Shown here: positions 1 to 7,657 of the stretch, one piece after another
How the letters are laid out: every line of letters starts with the position of its first letter
Position numbering within the stretch: the first letter of the stretch is position 1
Assembly (NCBI GenBank): GCA_022865365.1
Contig: JALHSW010000302.1
Span: 1 to 24,272 of the forward strand
Length of the DNA stretch: 24,272 nucleotides
DNA from: Acidimicrobiia bacterium
GTDB taxonomy: Bacteria > Actinomycetota > Acidimicrobiia > IMCC26256 > PALSA-555
Direction: 5' to 3'
Notes under the pieces: model-generated
Told to the model about the DNA's origin: nothing
What the model saw: the letters and a program-made list of their open reading frames with translations, nothing else
Database searches by the model: none
Translations under genes and position numbers: made by a program

Positions 1-518
1 AGGGGGAGCAGGGTCTCGACGATGATCGGCGCGAGGCCGAGGCTCAGCTCGTCGATCAGGAGGAGCTTCGGTGCGCCGGCGAGCGCGCGTGCCAGCGCGA
101 GCATCTGTTGCTCCCCGCCCGAGAGGAGCCCGGCGCGCCGATCGAGGATGGGCTCGAGCGCGGGGAAGTAGTCGAGGGCCCGACGCAGGTCGGAGGCGCC
201 GCGGTGCTGACCGAGGCGGAGGTTCTCGCGAGCGGTGAGCCCGTAGAACAACCCGCGGCCTTCGAGCACGTGGGCGAGACCGCGACGGGCGACGCGATGC
301 GCCCGCTTCGGATTGACCGGAAGGCCGAGGACCCGGAGCGATCCGTCGATCGCCGGGAGGAGGCCGGAGAGCGTGAGCAACGTCGTGGTCTTCCCCGCAC
401 CGTTCGGGCCCAGCAAGGCAACGACCTCGCCCGGCTCGACGTGCAGGTCGAGACCGCGCACGACCGGGACTCCGTGGTACCCCGCGTACAGGCCGTTGGC
501 CTCGAGCAGCGCGCTCAT
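1..518 (-). CDS. livF: LivF-type ABC transporter ATP-binding protein (3' end cut by window edge)
   Basis: This is the second ATPase of a branched-chain amino acid-type (HAAT) importer; it powers uptake from the cytoplasmic face together with LivG. About 172 N-terminal residues are visible. They show Walker A GPNGAGKTT (about 37-45), the ABC signature LSGGEQQ (about 132-138) and Walker B LLLIDE (about 152-157), followed by SLGLAP, which is typical of LivF. The remaining third, including the H-loop, lies beyond the left edge. The ATG at 518 overlaps the TGA of livG by 4 nt (ATGA), so translation is probably coupled. The family is clear, but the substrate is not: LivF homologues beside catabolic genes often serve aromatic or other carboxylic acids rather than amino acids. 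Confidence 0.93.
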   Translation of the reverse strand, partial: MSALLEANGLYAGYHGVPVVRGLDLHVEPGEVVALLGPNGAGKTTTLLTLSGLLPAIDGSLRVLGLPVNPKRAHRVARRGLAHVLEGRGLFYGLTARENLRLGQHRGASDLRRALDYFPALEPILDRRAGLLSGGEQQMLALARALAGAPKLLLIDELSLGLAPIIVETLLP

Positions 519-1291
519 GTACCGGCCTCGTCGGCGTTGCTCATCCGCTCGCCGAGATAGGCCTCGATCACCGACCGGTCGGCGCGAATCGCATCCGGGG
601 GCCCCTCAGCGAGAATTCGCCCGAAGTCGAGCACGAAGATGTGGTCGCACACCTCGAGCACCAGACCCATGTCGTGATCGACGAGCAGGATCGTGATGCC
701 CCGGGTGAGGAGGGCGCGCAGTCGCGTTCCGAGCTCTCGGCTCTCCTCGGTGTCGAGACCCGACGCCGGTTCGTCGAGCAGCAGGAGCTTCGGCCCCGTC
801 GCGACCGCGCGCGCCACGCCGACGAGCTTGCGCTGGCCCTGGGAGATCTCGTCGGGGCTGCGGTCCCCGAGGTCGGCGATCCCCAAGGCGTCGAGCGCCT
901 CATCGACCGCACGCACATCGCTGTGGCCGAGCCGAGGCCAGACCAACTCCCCGGCGAGACGCCACCACGGTGGATGCTCCGATGCCGCGAGCAGGTTGTC
1001 CCGCACCGACAGGTCGTCGAAGAGCTCCAAGGACTGGAACGTCCGCACCAGTCCGAGCCGCGCCCGCTGGTGGGGCCCGCGGCCGGCCAGGTCGTGCCCG
1101 TCGAACACGAGGCTCCCGGTGCTCGTCGGGACGAACCCGGAGATTGCGTCCACGAAGGTGGTCTTCCCCGCCCCGTTCGGGCCGATGAGGCCGACGACCT
1201 GGCCGGGCTCCACCGAGAGCGAGGTGTGATCGACGGCACGCACGCCGCCGTACTCGACCGAGAGCTCCCGGCATTGCAGGAGCGGCGTCAT
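515..1291 (-). CDS. livG: LivG-type ABC transporter ATP-binding protein
   Basis: This is the first ATPase of the HAAT importer, 258 residues, the usual size for LivG. Visible motifs are Walker A GPNGAGKTT (37-45), a slightly divergent signature SQGQRK (150-155) where LSxGQ is usual, Walker B LLLLDEP (169-175) and an H-loop region VDHDMGLV. The C-terminal segment FGRILAEGPPDAIRAD followed by VIEAYLGE is characteristic of LivG. The open frame continues upstream, but the ATG at 1291 is chosen because it starts a normal LivG N-terminus and overlaps the TGA of the permease gene by 4 nt. The same 4-nt overlap links it to livF downstream, so permease, LivG and LivF form one coupled block. Confidence 0.95.
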   Translation of the reverse strand: MTPLLQCRELSVEYGGVRAVDHTSLSVEPGQVVGLIGPNGAGKTTFVDAISGFVPTSTGSLVFDGHDLAGRGPHQRARLGLVRTFQSLELFDDLSVRDNLLAASEHPPWWRLAGELVWPRLGHSDVRAVDEALDALGIADLGDRSPDEISQGQRKLVGVARAVATGPKLLLLDEPASGLDTEESRELGTRLRALLTRGITILLVDHDMGLVLEVCDHIFVLDFGRILAEGPPDAIRADRSVIEAYLGERMSNADEAGT

Positions 1292-3309
1292 GGTGCAGGT
1301 TCCAACGTCGACGCGGGCACCCCGGCCGCAGGCGGTGCGGGCATCTCGCGGGGAGGCTTGGCGCGACTGCGTCGATTGCGAAGCGCCCCGGCGAGGCCCT
1401 CGGGGTTCAGGATCGCGGTCACGATGAGCGCGACACCGCCGATGAACAGCTCGAGGTTGCCTTGGCTCGCGCCCGTCTGGCCCATCAGCTGCTGGAGCCC
1501 GAAGAAGAAGAAGCCGCCGCCGGTGACGAGCCCGGCGAGGAGCGCGCCGCCGATGCTGGTGATCCCACCGATGTAGGCGAACGCGAGCACGGTGAGGGAG
1601 GCGAAGATCCCGTAGCTCGCGTCCGAGATCGAGCCGAAGCGGTAGCCGATCAGGGTGCCACCGATCCCCGCAATGAACGCCGAGATCGCGAACGCGATGA
1701 GCTTGGTGGTGGCGACGTTGATGCCGGCGGCGGCGGCTGCCCGCTCGTTCGCACGCACGGCCAGCATGCGGCGTCCGAGCGTCCCGCGGCGGAGGTTCGT
1801 GACGACCAGGACGACCAGGAGGAGCACGGTCACGACGAGCACACCGAACGCGGGACGAAAGAGGTCGTGCTTCGCGGTGAGTCCGAAGTCGATGCCGAAC
1901 AGCTCGGGGTTGGGGATCTTCGCGCCGCCGCTGGAGATGCTCCCGGTGTAGTCGGGGTTCTTGAACACGAACTCCTGGATCGCCACGCCGCCTGCGAGGG
2001 TCACGATCGCGAGATTGATGCCGCGCACACGGAGCGCGGGAAGACCAACGGCCACCCCGAACACGGTCGCGACGAGCGCGGCGAGGATCGGCGCGATCGG
2101 GAAGGGGATGCCCCATTGGCTGGCAAACCGGGACAGGGCGAAGCCGGCGACGCCGGCGAACGCCATCTGGGCGAGCGAGATCTGACCGACGAACCCGGTG
2201 AGCACCACGAGGGACAGCGCGAGCACTGCGGCGATGAGGCTGGTGAGCAGCGCGATCCGCCATCCACCGGGCAGGACGAAGAACAACCCGATGATCGCGA
2301 GGAATGGGACGATGACCTTCACGACGCTCGGGTTGGGCAGCGGCGCTCGGGGCAGCCGGGCGAACTCGAGCGAGCCTCGGGTGGGCAGGCGCTTCCCCAG
2401 GATGACCAGCGCGATCACGATCGCGATGAAGGGGAGCCCTTCGCGGGCACCGATCTGGGGCCACCAGGTCACGTCGACCTGAACCTGGAGAAAGGACGAC
2501 TGGATCATCCCGATCGCGAGACCTGCGGCACACGTCACGCCGAAGGAGGTGAACCGGCCGATCAGCGCGGCACCGAGGGCCGGGATCAGGAAGAGGGTGG
2601 TGAAGAGCAGCGGGGTGAGCTGAGTGAGCGGTGATGCGAGGATCCCGATGAGGCCGGCCAGGAGTGCGGCGACCGTCCAGTTGACTGCCGCGAGCGCGTC
2701 CGGAGAGAACCCGAGCGTGATCGCGCCCCGCTCGTCCTCGGCTGCGGCGCGCGTGGCGAGGCCGAAGCGCGTGAACCGGTAGACGGCCCAGAGCACGACG
2801 GCGAGAACGACTGCAATCGCTCCGAGCCAGAGCCCGTCACGCGGCACGGTGAGGTCCCGGGCGAAGACCACGGGCTCCGAGGGCAGGATCTTGGCGACCG
2901 ACACCGTGGTGGCCGCGAAACGCTCCTGGACCATCGCGATGATCGCGATGAGCACGCCCACGGAGGCGACCACCTTGGCCAACGCGGGGGCGGTTCGAAG
3001 TGGTCTGAAGACCAGCACATACGTGAGGAATCCGAGGCCCGCCGACGTCGCCAGTGCGACGACCAGCGCGGGCACGAAGGCCATGGCCCCACCGGTGTGC
3101 AGCCGATCGGGCAGACCGGGAAACGGCAGTGCGTAGTCGCCGTTCAGCCGCAGGTCGACGAACACGTACGCGGTCCACGTCGCAACCGCGCCGTGCGCGA
3201 AGTTGACCACGCCCGACCCGCGGTACGTGAGCACCAGCCCGAGACCCAGGATCGCGATGACCGCGCCTGCCCCGGTGCCGAGCAGCAGGTAGAACGCGTA
3301 GTCGGTCAC
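1288..3309 (-). CDS. livHM: Fused LivH-LivM branched-chain-type ABC permease
   Basis: One 673-residue polypeptide carries both membrane subunits of the HAAT importer. The N-terminal half (about 1-300) is LivH-like: it starts with a transmembrane segment followed by TYRGSGVVNFAHGA, the conserved LivH region. The C-terminal half (about 330-640) is LivM-like, with FVGQISLAQMAFAGVAGF near 374 and RVRGINLAIVTLA after it. Many hydrophobic segments are evident. The two halves are joined by a charged linker (about 305-325, GKRLPTRGSLEFARLPRAPL), with no stop or frameshift. The start is GTG at 3309, with no strong ribosome-binding site. The extreme C-terminus is a basic and proline-rich tail. Separate livH and livM genes are the E. 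coli arrangement; fusions occur in Actinobacteria. Confidence 0.92.
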   Translation of the reverse strand: MTDYAFYLLLGTGAGAVIAILGLGLVLTYRGSGVVNFAHGAVATWTAYVFVDLRLNGDYALPFPGLPDRLHTGGAMAFVPALVVALATSAGLGFLTYVLVFRPLRTAPALAKVVASVGVLIAIIAMVQERFAATTVSVAKILPSEPVVFARDLTVPRDGLWLGAIAVVLAVVLWAVYRFTRFGLATRAAAEDERGAITLGFSPDALAAVNWTVAALLAGLIGILASPLTQLTPLLFTTLFLIPALGAALIGRFTSFGVTCAAGLAIGMIQSSFLQVQVDVTWWPQIGAREGLPFIAIVIALVILGKRLPTRGSLEFARLPRAPLPNPSVVKVIVPFLAIIGLFFVLPGGWRIALLTSLIAAVLALSLVVLTGFVGQISLAQMAFAGVAGFALSRFASQWGIPFPIAPILAALVATVFGVAVGLPALRVRGINLAIVTLAGGVAIQEFVFKNPDYTGSISSGGAKIPNPELFGIDFGLTAKHDLFRPAFGVLVVTVLLLVVLVVTNLRRGTLGRRMLAVRANERAAAAAGINVATTKLIAFAISAFIAGIGGTLIGYRFGSISDASYGIFASLTVLAFAYIGGITSIGGALLAGLVTGGGFFFFGLQQLMGQTGASQGNLELFIGGVALIVTAILNPEGLAGALRNRRSRAKPPREMPAPPAAGVPASTLEPAP

Positions 3310-3324
3310 CGGGACGGCGCGGGT

Positions 3325-3341
3325 GTCAACGGAGCGTTGAC
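3325..3341 (-). other. Small hairpin between binding-protein and permease genes
   Basis: A perfect 7-bp inverted repeat (GTCAACG, 3-nt loop, CGTTGAC) begins 4 nt after the stop codon of the binding-protein gene. There is no T-run after it, so it is not a standard intrinsic terminator. Such hairpins in ABC importer operons can stabilise the upstream message and lower downstream expression, giving more binding protein than permease. That role is inferred. Confidence 0.4.
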
Positions 3342-3345
3342 TGCG

Positions 3346-4560
3346 TCAGGGGAGATAGCTGAGGCCGTCGATGATCGCGCCGCCCTTGACCAGCTTCAGC
3401 TTGCCCCCTGCCTTCACCGCGGTGAATGGGATTCCGAACGCGCAGACCGCGGGGTACGCGGGGACCTTGCCGCACTCGTAGGCCTGCCCACCCGCCCAGT
3501 AGTGCTTGCCCTTGGCCGTCGTGAACGCACCGAAGATCGCCGGTCCGGTGACCTCACCGCTCTTCGCCACTCCCTGGGCGGTCTCGGCGAGGGACGCCAG
3601 CGTCTGGAAGCCGATGGCCGCGAATCCCCCGGTGTTGGCCTTGCTGGGCGGGACTCCCGTGGCCTTCCCAATGTACTTCTTGGCCACGTCGATCGCCTTG
3701 CTCTTCTCGTCGAAGGAGCCGCCGATCAGCCAACCGGCCGCGTCGTTGCCCGCGGCATCGAGCACATCCTTGGTCGCGCACGTCGAGATCGCCAGCGCGG
3801 GGAGGGTGAGACCGAGCGCGGCCCGGGCGCGCATCGTCCCGACACAACCCGCGCCCGTGTACAGCGAGATCAGGGCGTCGGGGTTGTCCTGGGTGGCCTG
3901 GCGAACCAGACCCTGATAGCCCGCGTCGGTCTCGTTGTCGCCCCCCTTCACCACGGTGTGCTGCACGCCGGCCTTGTCGAGTGATGCCTCGAGCAGCGCC
4001 AGTCCGACGTTGCCCGCGGCATTGTCGGTGCTCACGATCCCGACCTTCTTCGCCTTCAGCTGGTCCTTGGCGACGGCGACGAGCGCTGGCATGATCGAGA
4101 GGTTCCCGCCCGTCGTCCACGCGACCTTCTGCTTGTAGTCGCCCGGGAGGATCGGGATGTTCCCGATCACCGGGATGCCCGCCGCTTCGAAGGTCGCGAA
4201 GTCGACGTACACGTCCAGCCCCACGATGACGAGGTCGACCTTCGCCTCGGCGAGCTGCTGCGCGCACTGCTGGGAGGACTCGGGCGTGCCCTTGACGGTG
4301 CACACCTCGAGCTTGACCGGCCGTCCGCCGAAGCCGTTCTGCTCGGCGTTGGCGTGCAGCGCGGCGCCCTTGAAGCCTTCGGTGAACTCGGGGAAGTCGA
4401 GTCCCGGCGAACCCTCGCTGTTGACGATACCGATCGTGAACGGCTCGCCGGTCGGCTCCTTCGTCGTGTGACTCGCGCCGGCGACCGAGCTGCTCACGAC
4501 CACGAACGTGGTGGCGATGAGCAGGGCGCCGAGCCGCTTCGTCCAACGGTGCTGTCGCAT
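3346..4560 (-). CDS. HAAT-family periplasmic substrate-binding protein
   Basis: This is the extracytoplasmic receptor of the adjacent LivHM-G-F importer (periplasmic binding protein type I fold, LivK-like), 404 residues. The N-terminus has a basic stretch (MRQHRWTKR), a hydrophobic core (LGALLIATTFVVVSSSVAGA) and a likely signal peptidase I site near ASH. There is no lipobox cysteine, so this copy would not be lipid-anchored, which is unusual for an actinobacterial ABC receptor. The mature part begins EPFTIGIVNSEG and then GFKGAALHANAEQNGFGGRPVKLEVC, the classic start of this family. The ATG at 4560 has a strong G-rich ribosome-binding site (GGGGGGA) 5 nt upstream. The gene is first in its operon and divergent from the Rieske oxygenase, which suggests that the oxygenase substrate or a relative is what it binds. 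Confidence 0.9.
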   Translation of the reverse strand: MRQHRWTKRLGALLIATTFVVVSSSVAGASHTTKEPTGEPFTIGIVNSEGSPGLDFPEFTEGFKGAALHANAEQNGFGGRPVKLEVCTVKGTPESSQQCAQQLAEAKVDLVIVGLDVYVDFATFEAAGIPVIGNIPILPGDYKQKVAWTTGGNLSIMPALVAVAKDQLKAKKVGIVSTDNAAGNVGLALLEASLDKAGVQHTVVKGGDNETDAGYQGLVRQATQDNPDALISLYTGAGCVGTMRARAALGLTLPALAISTCATKDVLDAAGNDAAGWLIGGSFDEKSKAIDVAKKYIGKATGVPPSKANTGGFAAIGFQTLASLAETAQGVAKSGEVTGPAIFGAFTTAKGKHYWAGGQAYECGKVPAYPAVCAFGIPFTAVKAGGKLKLVKGGAIIDGLSYLP

Positions 4561-4622
4561 GTCGTTCCCCCCAGAGCCGAAGGCGTTGCCTCGGCGCGAT
4601 TCAACTACGTACCCGATGTTGG

Positions 4623-4652
4623 CATCAAACTAACCGATTGGTTAGTTTGATG
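4623..4652. promoter_or_regulatory. Perfect 30-bp palindrome, candidate repressor operator in divergent promoter
   Basis: Two perfect 13-bp arms (CATCAAACTAACC and its complement) flank a 4-bp centre (GATT). The site lies between the divergent binding-protein gene (ATG 4560) and oxygenase gene (ATG 4730). Both outer arm ends read TTGATG outward, a plausible -35 in each direction; on the plus strand CATGAT at 4671-4676 follows after 18 bp. A repressor here would block both promoters. The arm length and symmetry suit a dimeric TetR-family protein, and one is encoded at 7009-7653. The inner half-site AACTAAC recurs at 14402-14421. Confidence 0.7.
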
Positions 4653-4729
4653 TCGATCGCCTCCGAACCACATGATCCGACCCCGCACGATCCACCAACC
4701 TGAGGCGTCTCCCCCGCGAGGTGCGGGTC

Positions 4730-6133
4730 ATGGCCCAGACCACCGACGATCAGCGTTCCTCGGGGAACGAGTCGTCCGCGCCACCCACGCAGCCGGGCCC
4801 TTCGGTGCAGGAGCTGCTCGACACCGAGACCCGTCCGGTTCCCGCTGCACTGCGCGACCGCTCCCGAGTTCCCCTCGACAGCGGGTCCGTCGACCGGGAG
4901 CGCTATACGTCCTATGCCTGGCACCGGCTCGAGGTGGAGCGCCTCTGGCGACGCGTCTGGCAGATGGCCTGTCGCGAGGAGGACATCCCCGAGGTCGGCG
5001 ACCACGTCGTCTACGACATCGTCGACGACTCGCTCATCGTGGTGCGCACGGCACCGGACGAGGTGCGTGCCTTCCACAACTCCTGCCTGCACCGGGGCAC
5101 CGCGCTGTGTGTCGAGGCCGGGCGAAGCGAGAGCTTCGCGTGCCCGTTCCACGGCTGGACCTGGGATCTCGACGGCCGGCTCGTCAGCGTCCCGTCGGAC
5201 TGGGACTTTCCCCACATCGACCCCGCGGCCTACGCCCTCCCCGAAGCTCGCGTCGCCACTTGGGGCGGCTTCGTGTTCGTGAACATGAGCGCCGAGAGCG
5301 AACCCTTCGAGTCCTACCTCGAGAATCTGCCGGGGCAGTTCGCCGACTGGCCCCTCGAGGAGCGCTTCGCGGCGGTGCACGTCTGCAAGACGTTCGCTTG
5401 CAACTGGAAGGTGGCGCTCGAGGCCTTCATCGAGTCGTACCACGTGATCGCCACGCATCCTCAGATCCTGGGGTCGACCGGCGACGCGAACACCCAGTAC
5501 GACACGTGGCCCGCGGTGCGCCACGTGAACCGGATGATCACGCCGTTCGCCGTCGCGAGCCCGTTCGTCGCCGCCGAGACCTCCGAGCAGGAGGTCGCCG
5601 AGTCGATGCTCCGGATCGGGACCGGCGGCGAGCCGGTCGAGGTCGACGTCCCCGACGGCACCTCGGCGCGGGCGTTCATGGCCGAGAACATGCGATCGGC
5701 CCTGGGTGGATCGTGGGGTGTGGATCTGTCCGACCGCAGCGACAGCGAGATGCTGGACGCGATCGAGTACTACCTGTTCCCCAACTTCGCGCCGTGGGCC
5801 GGCGTGCTCCAGGGGATCACGTACCGGTTCCGTCCCGACGGTGATGACCCGGACCGTTGTCTCATGGACATCATGCTGCTGCGTCCCGTCGGCGACGGCC
5901 AGGCGCGCCCCGCGCCGGCACCGGTGCACGAGCTCGGCGTCGACCAGGGCTTCGACGAAGCGCCCGAGCTCGGCGGCCTCGTCGGCATCCTCTCGCAGGA
6001 CGCGTCGAACCTCCCCCGGGTGCAGCAAGGCCTGAAGACCTCGGGCTACGGCCGCGTGAACTTCGGGGAGTACCAGGAGAGCCGCATCCGCCACTACCAC
6101 CAGACGCTCACCGAGTACCTCGAGCGAGCGTGA
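4730..6133 (+). CDS. Rieske non-heme iron ring-hydroxylating oxygenase, large (alpha) subunit
   Basis: This is a terminal oxygenase component that hydroxylates an aromatic or other cyclic substrate using electrons from a reductase not encoded here. It has 467 residues, normal for the family. The Rieske [2Fe-2S] ligands are C119-x-H121 (CLHRG) and C138-x2-H141 (CPFHGW). The mononuclear iron site shows H238 and H243 in ESYHVIATH; the acidic third ligand is expected in the C-terminal part. No beta (small) subunit gene is adjacent, so it may be an alpha-only type. The ATG at 4730 is preferred over the upstream GTG at 4721 because GAGG lies 7 nt before it. It is followed 18 nt later by the crotonase gene. 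No ferredoxin or reductase is visible in the window. The substrate is unknown. Confidence 0.92.
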   Translation: MAQTTDDQRSSGNESSAPPTQPGPSVQELLDTETRPVPAALRDRSRVPLDSGSVDRERYTSYAWHRLEVERLWRRVWQMACREEDIPEVGDHVVYDIVDDSLIVVRTAPDEVRAFHNSCLHRGTALCVEAGRSESFACPFHGWTWDLDGRLVSVPSDWDFPHIDPAAYALPEARVATWGGFVFVNMSAESEPFESYLENLPGQFADWPLEERFAAVHVCKTFACNWKVALEAFIESYHVIATHPQILGSTGDANTQYDTWPAVRHVNRMITPFAVASPFVAAETSEQEVAESMLRIGTGGEPVEVDVPDGTSARAFMAENMRSALGGSWGVDLSDRSDSEMLDAIEYYLFPNFAPWAGVLQGITYRFRPDGDDPDRCLMDIMLLRPVGDGQARPAPAPVHELGVDQGFDEAPELGGLVGILSQDASNLPRVQQGLKTSGYGRVNFGEYQESRIRHYHQTLTEYLERA

Positions 6134-6151
6134 GCACGTGAGCCTGAACTC

Positions 6152-7012
6152 ATGAGCGCGGACCCACGCGAGTACGAGACCCTGCAGTTCGAGCTCCCCG
6201 CGCCCGGAGTCGCCCGGATCCTGCTCGACCGGCCCGACACCCGGAACGCGCAGGACAAGCGGATGACCTATGAGCTCAACGCCGCGTTCGATCGGGTCGC
6301 AGTCGACGACGCGGTGGTGGTCGCGATCCTGGGAGCGACCGGACCGCACTTCTCGTCCGGTCACGACCTGCGGGACCGGACGCCGATGTCGGAGTTCACG
6401 CCGGTCTCGAACTGGGGCGGGTCTGCCCGACCCGGCGCCGAGGGGTGGATGGCGGCCGAGGAGGAGATCTACCTCCAGATGTGCTGGCGGTGGCGCAACC
6501 TCCCCAAGCCGACGATCGCCCAGGTCCAGGGAAAGGCGATCGCCGGGGCGCTGATGCTGGCGTGGGTCTGTGACCTGATCGTCGCCGCGGACGACGCGTT
6601 GTTCTCGGACCCGACGGTTGCGTTCGGCGTCAACGGTGTCGAGTACTTCGCGCATCCGTGGGAGCTCGGCCCGCGCAAGGCCAAGGAGCTGCTCTTCACC
6701 GGCGAGGCCTTCACCGCCGAGGAGTGTCGAGCGCTGGGGATGGTCAACCACGTCGTGGCGCGCGATGAGCTCGAGTCGTTCACGCTGGCGCTCGCCGAGC
6801 GGGTCTCGGCCCAGCCTCAGATGGGCCTCAAGCTCGCGAAGCAGTCGGTGAACCAGGCCGTCGACGCACAGGGATTCTGGACCGGCCTCCAGGCGGCCAT
6901 GTCGCTCCAACAGCTCGGCCACTCGCACAACCAGCAGGTGCACGGCATGCCGATCGACCCGGCCGGGCTCGGGGCGCGCAAGAGTCAGAAGGCTCCGAAG
7001 GCTGAACAGTGA
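6152..7012 (+). CDS. Enoyl-CoA hydratase/isomerase (crotonase) family protein lacking both canonical glutamates
   Basis: This crotonase-fold protein of 286 residues is expected to act on an acyl-CoA. The oxyanion-hole segments are visible: FSSGHDL (67-73) and QGKAIAGALM (126-135). The region CDLIVAADDALFSDPT aligns with the core of hydratases. However, the two catalytic glutamates of classical enoyl-CoA hydratase (rat Glu144 and Glu164) appear to be replaced by Met135 and Thr155. Simple hydration by the textbook mechanism is therefore doubtful; isomerase, hydrolase, ring-cleavage or another crotonase reaction is possible. The residue assignment is by eye. The gene sits 18 nt after the oxygenase gene, and its TGA overlaps the GTG of the TetR gene, so all three are probably co-transcribed. 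Confidence 0.88.
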   Translation: MSADPREYETLQFELPAPGVARILLDRPDTRNAQDKRMTYELNAAFDRVAVDDAVVVAILGATGPHFSSGHDLRDRTPMSEFTPVSNWGGSARPGAEGWMAAEEEIYLQMCWRWRNLPKPTIAQVQGKAIAGALMLAWVCDLIVAADDALFSDPTVAFGVNGVEYFAHPWELGPRKAKELLFTGEAFTAEECRALGMVNHVVARDELESFTLALAERVSAQPQMGLKLAKQSVNQAVDAQGFWTGLQAAMSLQQLGHSHNQQVHGMPIDPAGLGARKSQKAPKAEQ

Positions 7013-7653
7013 GCGCGATCCGGCGGCTCGGGCGCCCGCCTGCGTCGAGCGGGGTGCAGACCGAGGCCCGCATCATCGAGGCGGCTCGCCGGTGCTTCGC
7101 CGATCTCGGGTACGCCGCGACGACGAACCGTGCGATCGCCGAGGACGCCGGTATCACGACCGGGGCGATCTATCACTACTTCGATTCGAAGCAGGCACTC
7201 TTCGAGCGAGTGTTCACCCAGGTCGAGGAGCTGGTGAGCGAACGCCTCTCGGCGGCATGGCGTGGTGCCGGCGACGAGTTCGCGCACCGCATGCGCGCGG
7301 TGCTGGAGGCGTCGGTGGTGTTGAACCGTGACGACGCGTCGCTTGCCCGCTTTCTCGTCACGGTGCCCACCGAGTGCCGGCGTCGGCCCGAGCTCGCTCC
7401 GTTACTCGGCTTGTTGAACGGCTACCAGGAGCGGGTGTTCGGTCCGGTCGTCGACGATGGCATCGCTCGGGGCGAGCTTCCCGCCGACGTCGCTCGCTCC
7501 ACGCTGCTGAACGTGATCGGTGTCGTGCTGGTCGGGCTGGCAGACGTCTCGGCGAACTTCTCGAGTCCCGAGCAGCACGCGGCCAACGCCGACGTCGTAG
7601 GTCGCCTCTTCGAAGGAACGCTGATTCCGGCTCCCGTGTCGCGGGTCTCCTGA
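7009..7653 (+). CDS. TetR/AcrR-family transcriptional regulator
   Basis: A 214-residue DNA-binding protein with an N-terminal helix-turn-helix typical of TetR repressors (about 21-66). The key stretch is TTNRAIAEDAGITTGAIYHY (38-57), followed by F58-DSKQALF. The C-terminal ligand-binding domain is unassigned, as usual for the family. The GTG start overlaps the TGA of the crotonase gene by 4 nt, so the regulator is produced with the oxygenase operon and could autoregulate through the palindrome at 4623-4652. A CoA-thioester or pathway substrate as inducer is an inference from context. The gene ends 4 nt before the stop of the convergent acyl-CoA synthetase gene, leaving no room for a separate terminator. 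Confidence 0.93.
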   Translation: MSAIRRLGRPPASSGVQTEARIIEAARRCFADLGYAATTNRAIAEDAGITTGAIYHYFDSKQALFERVFTQVEELVSERLSAAWRGAGDEFAHRMRAVLEASVVLNRDDASLARFLVTVPTECRRRPELAPLLGLLNGYQERVFGPVVDDGIARGELPADVARSTLLNVIGVVLVGLADVSANFSSPEQHAANADVVGRLFEGTLIPAPVSRVS

Positions 7654-7657
7654 GCGA

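Noticed and set aside
1462..2634. 390-residue plus-strand frame opposite livHM
   Set aside because: Composition is dominated by Glu/Asp/Arg/Gly repeats typical of antisense GC-rich membrane-protein DNA; no domain was recognised.
1..4560. A dedicated leucine/isoleucine/valine transporter
   Set aside because: The family fits, but the divergent link to a Rieske oxygenase operon makes a catabolic substrate at least as likely; specificity cannot be read from the sequence.
4625..6943. 772-residue open frame on the minus strand opposite the Rieske and crotonase genes
   Set aside because: It is a shadow frame created by high GC codon bias; both plus-strand genes have clear catalytic motifs, and the antisense product has none.
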